DNA of 11,673 bases from Lysobacterales bacterium (GCA_029287515.1 JARFQZ010000003.1:1-11673); one strand, 5' to 3'. Positions 1-7,209 are shown, counted from the stretch's first letter. Numbers and translations are program-made. Notes: generated from the sequence alone by a model not told the origin.

Positions 1-776
1 ATTGCCTGCCCGAAAATGAATTCCAGCCGGACCCGGACGAAATCCTATCGCTGATCACTCCGAAGACCCGGGGCATCGTGCTGATCAACCCGAACAATCC
101 TACCGGGGCCGTGTACCGGCGCGAACTGCTCGAGGAGATTGTCCGTATTGCCGAACAGCATCAAATCATTATTTTCGCAGATGAAATCTATGACCAGATG
201 CTGTACGGCGACGTCGAGCATGTGCCACTGGCGACGCTGGTGCATGAAACCCTGTGCGCGACGTTCAACGGCTTGTCGAAAATTTACCGGGCCTGCGGAT
301 ACCGGGTGGGGTGGGTCGCATTCAGCGGCGACCGAGAGCATGCCGCAGAGTATCTGCACGCGGTGGAATTACTGGCATCTCTGCGCCTGTGCGCCAACGT
401 ACCGGGCCAGTGGGCCGTTCAGACCGCCCTTGGGGGTTATCAGAGCATCAAGGCACTGACCGAGCCCGGCGGGCGGCTTTTCCAGTCCCGGCAGGCGGTG
501 GTCGAAAGCATCGAAAACAGCCGTTATCTCGAGGTGCAACCGCCCGATGGTGCGATGTATGCATTTCCCAGTGTAAAAACGGAGCTCATCCCCGGGTTCA
601 GCGATCAGGCATTCGCACTGGAACTGCTGGAAAAGAAACACGTGCTGATTGCGCCCGGCACCAGCTTCAACGTGCCCTACAAGAATCACTTCAGGATCAC
701 GACACTTCCGGATGAGCGGGAAATGAAAGTCGTTTTTGAGCGTCTGGAAGAGGCTCTTGACCTGGTCGCCCCGTGA
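1..776 (+). CDS. alaA: Alanine-synthesising aminotransferase, AlaA-like (5' partial)
   Basis: This is a class I/II PLP-dependent aminotransferase. The AlaA family moves an amino group from glutamate to pyruvate to make alanine in the cytoplasm. The gene is already open at base 3 and ends at TGA 774-776, giving 257 residues; the family is usually about 405, so some 150 N-terminal residues lie outside the window. Visible marks are the NPNNPTGAVY substrate/cofactor motif (from about base 87), ADEIYD with the PLP-ring Asp (180-182) and Tyr (189-191), the Schiff-base Lys in NGLSK (279-281), the family-typical LRLCANVP and QTALGGYQSI stretches, and a C-terminal carboxylate-binding Arg in HFRITTLP (693-695). 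The motif order closely matches E. coli AlaA (YfbQ) as I remember it. The fold is certain; the alanine specificity is inferred from similarity. It converges on the 801-1961 gene with only 24 bases between stops and no convincing terminator. Confidence 0.88.
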   Translation, partial: CLPENEFQPDPDEILSLITPKTRGIVLINPNNPTGAVYRRELLEEIVRIAEQHQIIIFADEIYDQMLYGDVEHVPLATLVHETLCATFNGLSKIYRACGYRVGWVAFSGDREHAAEYLHAVELLASLRLCANVPGQWAVQTALGGYQSIKALTEPGGRLFQSRQAVVESIENSRYLEVQPPDGAMYAFPSVKTELIPGFSDQAFALELLEKKHVLIAPGTSFNVPYKNHFRITTLPDEREMKVVFERLEEALDLVAP

Positions 777-800
777 GGGGGTTTATGGCCTGGCGGTGAT

Positions 801-1961
801 TCAATAGTCTTCGGGCGGAAGAACAAGCTTCGATTTGGCCTCGAAATCCGGTGCGCGCTGCAGCGCCTGGTCAAGGCTGGCCTGCGCCAGGTTGGTCTTT
901 CCGTCCAGGTATTGAGCTTGCGCCAGCGTGTAGTAGAAACGGTATTCCCTGGCATCCATCCTGATGGCTTTTTTCGCCAGGCCGATGGCGTCATCGTAGC
1001 GCATCTCCTCGATCGCGAGTTCGGCCAGGTATTGCATGTAGTAGGGATTCTTCCGCCGATTTCGTTCGACCCGGGCTCCCAGCTCTTCCGCGGCTGCCAG
1101 GTTTCCGTCCTCGGTGTAAATGACATGCAGGTTGTTCAGGGCGACAGACTGGTCGGGCTCCATTTCAAGCGCTGTTTGATAAGCCAGAATGGCGTCTTCG
1201 GTTTGGCCGTTTCGCCGCAGGATCACCCCGATATTCGACCAGATGTAGGACAGGCCGCTGTCTGTCTCAAGCGCCTTGCCGAAATAGGCATAGGCCAGGC
1301 CGATATCCTGCGCAATCAGGGCGTCCGCCCCCAGGTTGTTGTAATACTGGGCTTCGGCCTCCTTATCGCTGAGTCGCCTCGTTCGCTCTATCTCGCGGGT
1401 TTTCCTGCGGCTGACGTCGACTGTAAACGTATGGCCTTCGCTGTAAACGACGGCGTTAACGTGTTTGCTGACCAGCAAATTGTCATCGACATTGCTCCAG
1501 GTCGGGGGTATTTCCACTTCCTGGAAATAGGCCTTCATTCCGGCCTTGCGAGCCATGGCGACAAACATGCTGGAAAATGAAAGGCAATTGCCTTCCCGCT
1601 GTTCAAACGCCTGGTCTGCCGGCAGCGTGACTTGCGGGTCATATTCGAAATCCAGGATGTACGGATCCATGACGGCATAGGCCAGTGTCCAGGTCTTGTT
1701 TTGCCAGCGACTTCCACGGCCCGAGTGGCGGTCGACAAATTCTTCCATTTCCGGTGTCATGGCGAGCAGTTCCACGTCCTGGATAGCGTGCCCGGGCTGA
1801 TTGGCCAGTTCCGGTATTTCCGGAGGGTCATGAAAGGGTGAAGAGGCGCAAGATGCGGCCAACAGACCGGTCAGCAGGCAGCAGCCCAGGCGCACCGGGA
1901 TGCTGACATTAAAATGAAATGTGTGTGATGTGTTCACTGCCGAAGCTCCATCTTTCATCAT
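801..1961 (-). CDS. Predicted lipoprotein with transglutaminase-like domain and TPR repeats
   Basis: The product has 386 residues. A signal peptide ends in a lipobox (LAAS-Cys38), so the protein is probably lipid-anchored in the periplasm. Residues about 90-190 look like a transglutaminase/protease-like core: Cys126 in GNCLSFS, His167 in SKHVNA and Asp182 in TVDV follow in the order and spacing of a papain-like triad. Residues about 204-373 form about five tetratricopeptide repeats (for example YIWSNIGVILRRNG, AILAYQTALEMEPD, AQASLDQALQRAPD), which suggest a protein partner. The substrate is unknown; cysteine-peptidase or cross-linking activity is only a prediction. The start is uncertain. 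ATG 1961 gives a long 24-residue n-region, has a second ATG right after it and lacks a clear ribosome site. An in-frame GTG (complement 1893-1895, Val23) would give a short classical signal peptide with Arg at position 2. The gene is transcribed alone, divergent from serC. Confidence 0.85.
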   Translation of the reverse strand: MMKDGASAVNTSHTFHFNVSIPVRLGCCLLTGLLAASCASSPFHDPPEIPELANQPGHAIQDVELLAMTPEMEEFVDRHSGRGSRWQNKTWTLAYAVMDPYILDFEYDPQVTLPADQAFEQREGNCLSFSSMFVAMARKAGMKAYFQEVEIPPTWSNVDDNLLVSKHVNAVVYSEGHTFTVDVSRRKTREIERTRRLSDKEAEAQYYNNLGADALIAQDIGLAYAYFGKALETDSGLSYIWSNIGVILRRNGQTEDAILAYQTALEMEPDQSVALNNLHVIYTEDGNLAAAEELGARVERNRRKNPYYMQYLAELAIEEMRYDDAIGLAKKAIRMDAREYRFYYTLAQAQYLDGKTNLAQASLDQALQRAPDFEAKSKLVLPPEDY

Positions 1962-2093
1962 ACTGCAGGAATCTTCAAACCGTGAGCAAATTTCCTGTAT
2001 TCGGGGCTGGTTATCGTCACCTGATTAGGCGAAACTATCCTCTTCCGACAAACGCGGGTGTCCAACCCGTCAGAATGAGCCAGAGAGGAAGCC

Positions 2094-3212
2094 ATGAAAC
2101 CTGTCGAAAGGCCGGCCAATCCCAATTTTTCATCCGGACCCTGCAGCAAGCGTCCGGGGTGGGATGCCGGCAACCTGTCGGTCGAGTCACTGGGCCGCTC
2201 CCACCGCTCGGCGCTGGGCAAGGGCGTGTTGGCCAGGGCGATATTGGAAACATCGGAAATACTCGGCCTGCCGGAAGGTTATCGTGTGGGCATCGTGCCG
2301 GCTTCGGATACCGGCGCAGTGGAGTTGGCGCTGTGGTCCCTGCTGGGCGCGCGGCCGGTAGATATTTTTGCCTGGGAGTCCTTCGGCAAAGGCTGGCTAA
2401 CGGATATCACAACGCAACTGAAACTCGACCGGGTGAGTGTTTACGAGGCGGGCTACGGCCTGCTTCCGGACCTGTCGCAGGCCAACCCCGCGCACGACAT
2501 TGTTTTCACCTGGAACGGAACGACTTCCGGCGTCAAGGTGCCGGATGGAGACTGGATCAGCCCGGATCGTGAAGGACTGACCATTTGTGATGCGACTTCC
2601 GCCGTGTTCGCCATGGAGTTGCCCTGGGAAAAGCTCGATGTAGTGACTTACAGCTGGCAGAAAGTGCTTGGGGGAGAAGGCGCCCACGGTATGCTGATTC
2701 TAAGCCCCAGGGCTGTCGAACGGCTGGAAAGCTACACGCCGCCCTGGCCCCTGCCTAAAATTTTCCGCCTGACCAGGGGCGGCAAGCTGATCGAAGGCGT
2801 CTTCCGCGGCGCAACCATCAATACGCCTTCGATGTTGTGTGTTTCCGATTACCTGGACACGCTTGCCTGGGTGCGTGATACGGGGGGCGTTGCGGAAGCA
2901 ATCCGCCGCTCGGAACGCAACCTTGCGGCAATTGAAGACTTCGTTGGCCGCAGCGACTGGATTCATTTCCTGGCAGCTGACGAAGCGACACGTTCAAGCA
3001 CCAGCGTCTGCCTGACGGTTGACCTTGAGGCCGCACAGGTGAAAGAGATGGTGGCCCTGCTGGATTCCGAAGGCGTGGCCCATGACATCGGCGCCTACCG
3101 GGATGCACCATCGGGATTGCGAATCTGGTGTGGCACCACGGTAGAAGAAAACGATGTGAAGAAATTGATGCCCTGGCTGGAATGGGCGTACCTGCAAGTC
3201 AGGAAGGATTGA
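2094..3212 (+). CDS. serC: Phosphoserine aminotransferase, non-enterobacterial type
   Basis: This PLP enzyme converts 3-phosphohydroxypyruvate plus glutamate to O-phosphoserine and 2-oxoglutarate, the second step of serine synthesis. It has 372 residues, normal for the family. Residues visible are NFSSGPCSKRPGW at the N-terminus (11-23), the SDTGAVE phosphate/PLP loop (71-77), CDATSAVF with the PLP-nitrogen Asp166, YSWQKVLGGEGAHG with Schiff-base Lys190, and IWCGTTVE near the C-terminus. These match the phosphoserine aminotransferase subgroup seen in alphaproteobacteria and Methanosarcina, rather than the E. coli SerC subgroup with its DMSSD and GAQKN motifs. The purine-rich AGAGAGGAAG at 2082-2091 is a good ribosome site for ATG 2094. 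First gene of the serC-serA-ppc operon. A serine-glyoxylate or alanine-glyoxylate aminotransferase is the main alternative; the adjoining serA argues against it. Confidence 0.9.
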   Translation: MKPVERPANPNFSSGPCSKRPGWDAGNLSVESLGRSHRSALGKGVLARAILETSEILGLPEGYRVGIVPASDTGAVELALWSLLGARPVDIFAWESFGKGWLTDITTQLKLDRVSVYEAGYGLLPDLSQANPAHDIVFTWNGTTSGVKVPDGDWISPDREGLTICDATSAVFAMELPWEKLDVVTYSWQKVLGGEGAHGMLILSPRAVERLESYTPPWPLPKIFRLTRGGKLIEGVFRGATINTPSMLCVSDYLDTLAWVRDTGGVAEAIRRSERNLAAIEDFVGRSDWIHFLAADEATRSSTSVCLTVDLEAAQVKEMVALLDSEGVAHDIGAYRDAPSGLRIWCGTTVEENDVKKLMPWLEWAYLQVRKD

Positions 3213-3216
3213 CCCG

Positions 3217-4386
3217 ATGTATAAAATTCGTACTTATAACCAGATTTCCGGTGTCGGCCTCCGCCGTTTTCCAATGGAAAGCTACGAAGTTGGCCCGGAT
3301 GTCAGCGAGCCTGATGCCTTTGTCCTGCGCAGCCACAAACTGCATGGTGAGCCTGTGCCGGACAGCGTGCTTGCCGTCGCCCGGGCGGGCGCCGGTGTCA
3401 ACAACATTCCCATCGACGACTATACCCATCGCGGAATTGTCGTATTCAATACGCCGGGCGCGAACGCCAACGCCGTCAAGGAGTTGGTGACCGCGGCGCT
3501 GCTGCTGGCGTCACGGGGCATTCTCGACGGCATGAACCGGGTCCAGGAGATGACCGATATAACCGATCCGGAAGTCATGGCGAAGCAGTTGGAAAAAGAG
3601 AAAAAGCAGTTTGCCGGCTGTGAAATTGCCGGCCGCACGCTCGGCGTCATCGGCCTGGGCGCGATCGGTTCGATGGTGGCGAATGCGGCCCTGGAGATGG
3701 GCATGCACGTCGCCGGTTTTGACCCGGCACTGTCTGTCGAGGCCGCCTGGCGCCTTTCAAGCCGGGTGGAAAAGACGGAGAGCCTCGAGGCCCTGCTGAA
3801 GATTTCCGATTTTGTGACCCTGCATGTTCCCGCGATCGAGCAAACGCATCACCTGATCAATTCGGCCTCGCTGTTGCGTTTCAAGCCGGGCGCGAAACTG
3901 CTCAATTTCGCGCGCGAGCAGGTGGTCGACGCCGATGCAGTGGTTGCGGCCCTGGATTCGGGCAAACTTGGCGGCTACATCACCGATTTCCCGGTGCCGG
4001 CCCTGCTGGGGCGCAAGGATACGCTGTTGTTTCCCCATATCGGGGCCAGCACGGCCGAAGCCGAGCAAAACTGCTCGGTCATGGCCGCGGAACAGCTCAA
4101 GGATTTTCTCGAAAACGGCAATATCGTCAATTCGGTCAATTACCCGCAAACGCGGATGGCCAGGGACAGCGGGTATCGCATCACCTTCGCCAATGAGAAC
4201 GTGCCCCGTGTACTGGGCACCGTGCTGTCCGTGCTGGCCGATCACGATGTCAACGTCATCGATATGGTGAACAAGAGCCTTGGCGATATGGCTTACAACA
4301 TCATCGACATCGAATCCGAACCGACCGACGAAATTGTCGAGGCTATTTCGAAAGCCGAAGGGGTCATGCACGTCAGGGTACTATGA
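3217..4386 (+). CDS. serA: D-3-phosphoglycerate dehydrogenase with C-terminal ACT domain
   Basis: This enzyme oxidises 3-phosphoglycerate to 3-phosphohydroxypyruvate with NAD, the first step of serine synthesis. It has 389 residues. The substrate-binding halves flank a Rossmann domain (about 95-280) with GLGAIG at 146-151 and ribose-binding Asp169. The substrate loop ARAGAGVNNI is at 55-64, catalytic Arg233 lies in NFAREQV and catalytic His274 in FPHIGAS. Residues about 320-389 form an ACT regulatory domain. The active-site Glu expected in the E. coli-type EP motif is replaced: the local sequence is TDFPVP (256-261), with Val260 at that place. The start has a strong ribosome site, AGGAAGGA at 3201-3208, and only 4 bases separate it from the serC stop. 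Its stop overlaps the ppc start (ATGA, 4383-4386). No phosphoserine phosphatase (serB) is in the window. Another D-2-hydroxyacid dehydrogenase is possible but unlikely next to serC. Confidence 0.9.
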   Translation: MYKIRTYNQISGVGLRRFPMESYEVGPDVSEPDAFVLRSHKLHGEPVPDSVLAVARAGAGVNNIPIDDYTHRGIVVFNTPGANANAVKELVTAALLLASRGILDGMNRVQEMTDITDPEVMAKQLEKEKKQFAGCEIAGRTLGVIGLGAIGSMVANAALEMGMHVAGFDPALSVEAAWRLSSRVEKTESLEALLKISDFVTLHVPAIEQTHHLINSASLLRFKPGAKLLNFAREQVVDADAVVAALDSGKLGGYITDFPVPALLGRKDTLLFPHIGASTAEAEQNCSVMAAEQLKDFLENGNIVNSVNYPQTRMARDSGYRITFANENVPRVLGTVLSVLADHDVNVIDMVNKSLGDMAYNIIDIESEPTDEIVEAISKAEGVMHVRVL

Positions 4387-7106
4387 CCGAAATCCGTCCA
4401 ATAGACCTGCCTGAAAAAGACATTCCGCTGCGTTCGGACGTCAGCCTGCTGGGCTCCCTGGTCGGAGACGTCCTGGCCGATCAGCATGGCCGGCAATTGC
4501 TGGACCGGGTTGAGGCGGTTCGCAAGGCTTCGATCCGGTCAAGAGAAGGTTCCGGTCAGTACGAATCGCTGGACGATGCGCTGGCAGGGCTCGAAGCGCA
4601 AGATGCGATGTTGCTTATCCAGGCCTTCGCTTCTTACCTGAGGGCAGTCAACCTGGCCGAAAAGGTGCACCGGATCCGCCGTCGCCGCGCCTACCAGCGG
4701 GAAGGCGCATCCGCCCAACAGGGTAGTCTCGAGGCCGTTCTGGCCGAATTGGCGGCTGCCGGGCTGGACCCGGAAGCCCTGGCGGATGCGATCAACAACC
4801 TTCGCATCCAGCCGGTGTTCACTGCCCACCCGACAGAGGCCACCCGCCGTACGATCCAGGAAAAGGAATACGACATCGTGCTGCGCCTGGTGGAACGGCT
4901 GAACCCTGAGCTGACACCCGGCGAGGAAAAACTCGCGCTGCAGCGGATCCGTGCGGCCATCACGTCCTCGTGGCAGACCCGTCTGGTGCCGCATGCCCGT
5001 CCGACAGTTGCGGATGAACTGGACAATATCCTCTTCTACATTACGGATATCCTGTACCGCGTGGTGCCGGCGTTTTACGAAGCCGTGGAGCAGGCATACC
5101 AGGGGCAATTTGGTGATACACCCCCCGGTTTCCTGAAGCGGATCATTCTCAGGTTCGGGTCCTGGGTGGGCGGGGACATGGATGGAAATCCCAACGTCAC
5201 TTCGACCACCATCCTGGAGACACTGGCCCGTCAGCGCGCGGTAATCATCGAGCGTTATCAACCCGATATCCGCCGCCTGGGCCGATACCTCAGCCAGTCA
5301 GAAACCGAGATCGGGATTTCTGCCGGGGTGATTAATCAGTTGCGCCGCTACCGGGAACTCCTGCCGGATATCAGCCGGAGTATTCCCGAGCGCCATCGCG
5401 AGATGCCTTATCGCTGTTTATTGAAAATGGTTGCGGGACGTTTGCAGGCCACGCTGGAAGATTCGGACCAGGGATATTCGACAGCGGGTGAATTTGCTGG
5501 CGACATCCGGTTGATCCACGACAGCCTGCTGGAAAACCGCGGTGAACATGCCGGGCTGTTCGGTATAAAAAGGCTTTTGCGTCGCATTGAAACCTTCGGG
5601 TTTCACCTGGTGACGCTCGACGTGCGCCAGGACGCCCTGCTGCATCGCCGGGTAATGGGGGAACTGCTCGGCTGCACCGATTGGGAATCCCGCGACCCGG
5701 CAGCCCGCGCGGCGACCCTGTCTCACATGCTGGAGAGGGACAGCCTTCCCCAATGTTCGCCTGGTGATGATGTCAGTGATGAAGCGGCGGAAACCCTGGC
5801 CGTTTTCAAAGCGATTTCCACGGCCCGGCAAATGTATGGTAACGGCGCCATCGGCCTGTTTATCATCAGCATGACGCAGGGTGCCGATGATGTATTGACG
5901 GCGCTGGCCCTGTCGGAAATAGCCAATCCGCACACGGGCGCCTCTTCGCAACTGGATATCGCTCCCTTGCTGGAGACGGTGGACGATCTGCAGGCGGGGC
6001 CCGCAATCATAGAGGATCTCCTGGCTCAGGATATTTATCGCAAACACGTCAACGAGCTCAATAAACGCCAGGCCGTCATGGTGGGTTATTCGGACAGCAA
6101 CAAAGACAGCGGAATCGTTGCTTCTCGCTGGGCCCTTCACGAGGCGCAGCGGCTGCTGGTGGACGCGGGTGAGGATCACGGCATCAACATCGTCTTCTTC
6201 CACGGGCGTGGCGGAACCGTCAGCCGCGGGGGAGGCAACCTGGTCAACGGCATTCTCGGTGCGCCGCCCGGTTCTGTGAATGGCTTCCTGAGACTTACCG
6301 AACAGGGTGAGGTCATCAATCAGAAATACGGTGTTCGGTTCCTGGCCCTGCGCAACCTCGAGCTGGTAGCCGGTGCGACCCTGAAGCATAGCCTGGGTCA
6401 AGCATCACGGGGCTTGGGCTCTGAAGAAAGTGAAATCCTTGGCTGGATGGCCGAGCATTCACGTAAAAAGTTTCAGGGCATGGTCTATGAAGACCCCGAC
6501 TTCCCAACCTATTTCAGAGCCAGCACGCCCATCGATGTGATCGAGCAGTTGAATATCGGTTCACGACCGGCTTCACGCCGGTCTGGTGCCGGCATCGAGA
6601 ACCTTCGAGCGATTCCCTGGGTTTTTTCCTGGGCGCAGATACGCGTCGGCTTTCCCGGGGTATTCGGCTTTGGCAGCGCACTGGATGGCGCAATCGAGGC
6701 TTTCGGAATGGATCGAATGCGTGCTTTACTGGCCAGGCAGGTGTTTTTCCAGGGCATGGTGAATGATGTCGAAATGGTGCTGGGTAAGTCCGAGCTCGGA
6801 ATAGGTGAGCGCTATGCCGCCCTGGCGGACCAGTCCCTGCTGCGGTTTTTCAAGCAAATCAGGGACGAATTCCTGCTCGCCGAGCGTCGCATCCTGGAGT
6901 TGAAAGAACTGGATCGCCTGCTCGACGACCAACCCGTGCTACAGCGGAATATTCGTCTTCGTAACCCGTATGTGGACCCGTTGCACCTGTTGCAGATAGA
7001 AATGCTCGGAGAATGGCGCCAGGGAGGGTGTGAAGACCGGAATCTGCTTGAAGCCCTGAAGGCAACGGTCAAGGGCATCGCGCTGGGTATCCAGAACACC
7101 GGCTGA
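4383..7106 (+). CDS. ppc: Phosphoenolpyruvate carboxylase
   Basis: This enzyme carboxylates phosphoenolpyruvate with bicarbonate to oxaloacetate, replenishing the TCA cycle. It has 907 residues (E. coli 883) and is full length. Catalytic landmarks are all present: FTAHPTEATRRT with His149 (E. coli His138), GSWVGGDMDGNPNVT at 259-273, GYSDSNKDSG at 568-577, HGRGGTVSRGGG with His607, Arg609 and Arg615 (E. coli His579, Arg581, Arg587), and the C-terminal QNTG at 904-907. Of the residues binding the inhibitor aspartate in E. coli (Arg587, Lys773, Arg832, Asn881), three are kept as Arg615, Arg860 and Asn905. The lysine position appears to be Gly769, within FGSALDGAIE. The start ATG overlaps the serA stop (ATGA) with a modest AGGG at 4375-4378, so translational coupling to serA is likely. 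A perfect 5-base inverted repeat spans the stop (7099-7113) but no T-run follows. Confidence 0.97.
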   Translation: MTEIRPIDLPEKDIPLRSDVSLLGSLVGDVLADQHGRQLLDRVEAVRKASIRSREGSGQYESLDDALAGLEAQDAMLLIQAFASYLRAVNLAEKVHRIRRRRAYQREGASAQQGSLEAVLAELAAAGLDPEALADAINNLRIQPVFTAHPTEATRRTIQEKEYDIVLRLVERLNPELTPGEEKLALQRIRAAITSSWQTRLVPHARPTVADELDNILFYITDILYRVVPAFYEAVEQAYQGQFGDTPPGFLKRIILRFGSWVGGDMDGNPNVTSTTILETLARQRAVIIERYQPDIRRLGRYLSQSETEIGISAGVINQLRRYRELLPDISRSIPERHREMPYRCLLKMVAGRLQATLEDSDQGYSTAGEFAGDIRLIHDSLLENRGEHAGLFGIKRLLRRIETFGFHLVTLDVRQDALLHRRVMGELLGCTDWESRDPAARAATLSHMLERDSLPQCSPGDDVSDEAAETLAVFKAISTARQMYGNGAIGLFIISMTQGADDVLTALALSEIANPHTGASSQLDIAPLLETVDDLQAGPAIIEDLLAQDIYRKHVNELNKRQAVMVGYSDSNKDSGIVASRWALHEAQRLLVDAGEDHGINIVFFHGRGGTVSRGGGNLVNGILGAPPGSVNGFLRLTEQGEVINQKYGVRFLALRNLELVAGATLKHSLGQASRGLGSEESEILGWMAEHSRKKFQGMVYEDPDFPTYFRASTPIDVIEQLNIGSRPASRRSGAGIENLRAIPWVFSWAQIRVGFPGVFGFGSALDGAIEAFGMDRMRALLARQVFFQGMVNDVEMVLGKSELGIGERYAALADQSLLRFFKQIRDEFLLAERRILELKELDRLLDDQPVLQRNIRLRNPYVDPLHLLQIEMLGEWRQGGCEDRNLLEALKATVKGIALGIQNTG

Positions 7107-7126
7107 TCGCCGGCCATTCACAGTAT

Positions 7127-7140
7127 TTGATCAGAATCAA
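7127..7140. promoter_or_regulatory. FNR/Anr-type binding box (CRP-FNR superfamily)
   Basis: The sequence TTGAT-CAGA-ATCAA matches all ten defined bases of the FNR/Anr consensus TTGAT-N4-ATCAA. It lies in the ppc-tetR gap. Its centre (7133/7134) is about 42 bases upstream of the start site predicted from the -10-like hexamer at 7164-7169, the distance expected for class II activation by FNR or CRP-family proteins. That an FNR homologue binds here is inferred; another family member such as a DNR-type regulator could use the same box. Confidence 0.6.
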
Positions 7141-7169
7141 TTCCCCTCCCACGAAAAATACGCGATAAT
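7141..7169 (+). promoter_or_regulatory. Predicted promoter of the tetR-MFP-RND operon
   Basis: GATAAT at 7164-7169 matches five of six bases of the sigma-70 -10 hexamer. The hexamer 17 bases upstream, TTCCCC at 7141-7146, is a poor -35 (three of six), as is common where an activator replaces -35 contacts. The predicted start site is near 7176, inside the palindrome that follows. The 5' leader would be about 34 bases. Confidence 0.5.
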
Positions 7170-7193
7170 AACTGACCGACCGGACGGTCAGTT
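7170..7193. promoter_or_regulatory. TetR-family operator palindrome
   Basis: This 24-base near-perfect palindrome has half-sites AACTGACCG and CGGTCAGTT around a six-base core (ACCGGA, spanning 7179-7184). Only one symmetric pair fails to match (7179 with 7184). Its size and GACCG/CGGTC halves are typical of AcrR/TetR-family operators. It starts right after the -10 hexamer and covers the predicted transcription start, 17 bases before the tetR ATG, so binding there should block transcription. Most likely it is the autoregulatory site of the TetR protein encoded next to it. Confidence 0.8.
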
Positions 7194-7209
7194 TAAACAG
7201 GGTGGATCA

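Noticed and set aside
769..785. CCCC-GTGA-GGGG hairpin with a GTTTA tail at the end of alaA, as a possible terminator
   Set aside because: The stem has only four pairs and the T-run is three bases, too weak to call an intrinsic terminator, although convergent genes here would need one.
912..1580. Open frame of 222 codons on the plus strand opposite the TPR lipoprotein gene
   Set aside because: The minus-strand product has a lipobox, a catalytic triad and TPR repeats in one frame; the plus-strand frame shows nothing recognisable.
2054..2070. CGGGT-GTCCA-ACCCG hairpin in the serC leader
   Set aside because: Five to six base pairs is common by chance in GC-rich DNA, and no riboswitch or attenuator features surround it.
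5418..6401. Open frame of 327 codons on the minus strand inside ppc
   Set aside because: It lies wholly opposite conserved PEP carboxylase motifs and has no ribosome site or domain; a compositional shadow.
2094..7106. A methylotrophic serine-cycle cluster (aminotransferase, hydroxyacid dehydrogenase, ppc)
   Set aside because: The aminotransferase has phosphoserine-type motifs and the dehydrogenase has an ACT domain typical of SerA. No glycerate kinase, malyl-CoA lyase or malate thiokinase gene is present.
7099..7113. CCGGC/GCCGG inverted repeat across the ppc stop as a terminator
   Set aside because: There is no following T-run and the loop contains the stop codon; at best it is a weak structure.
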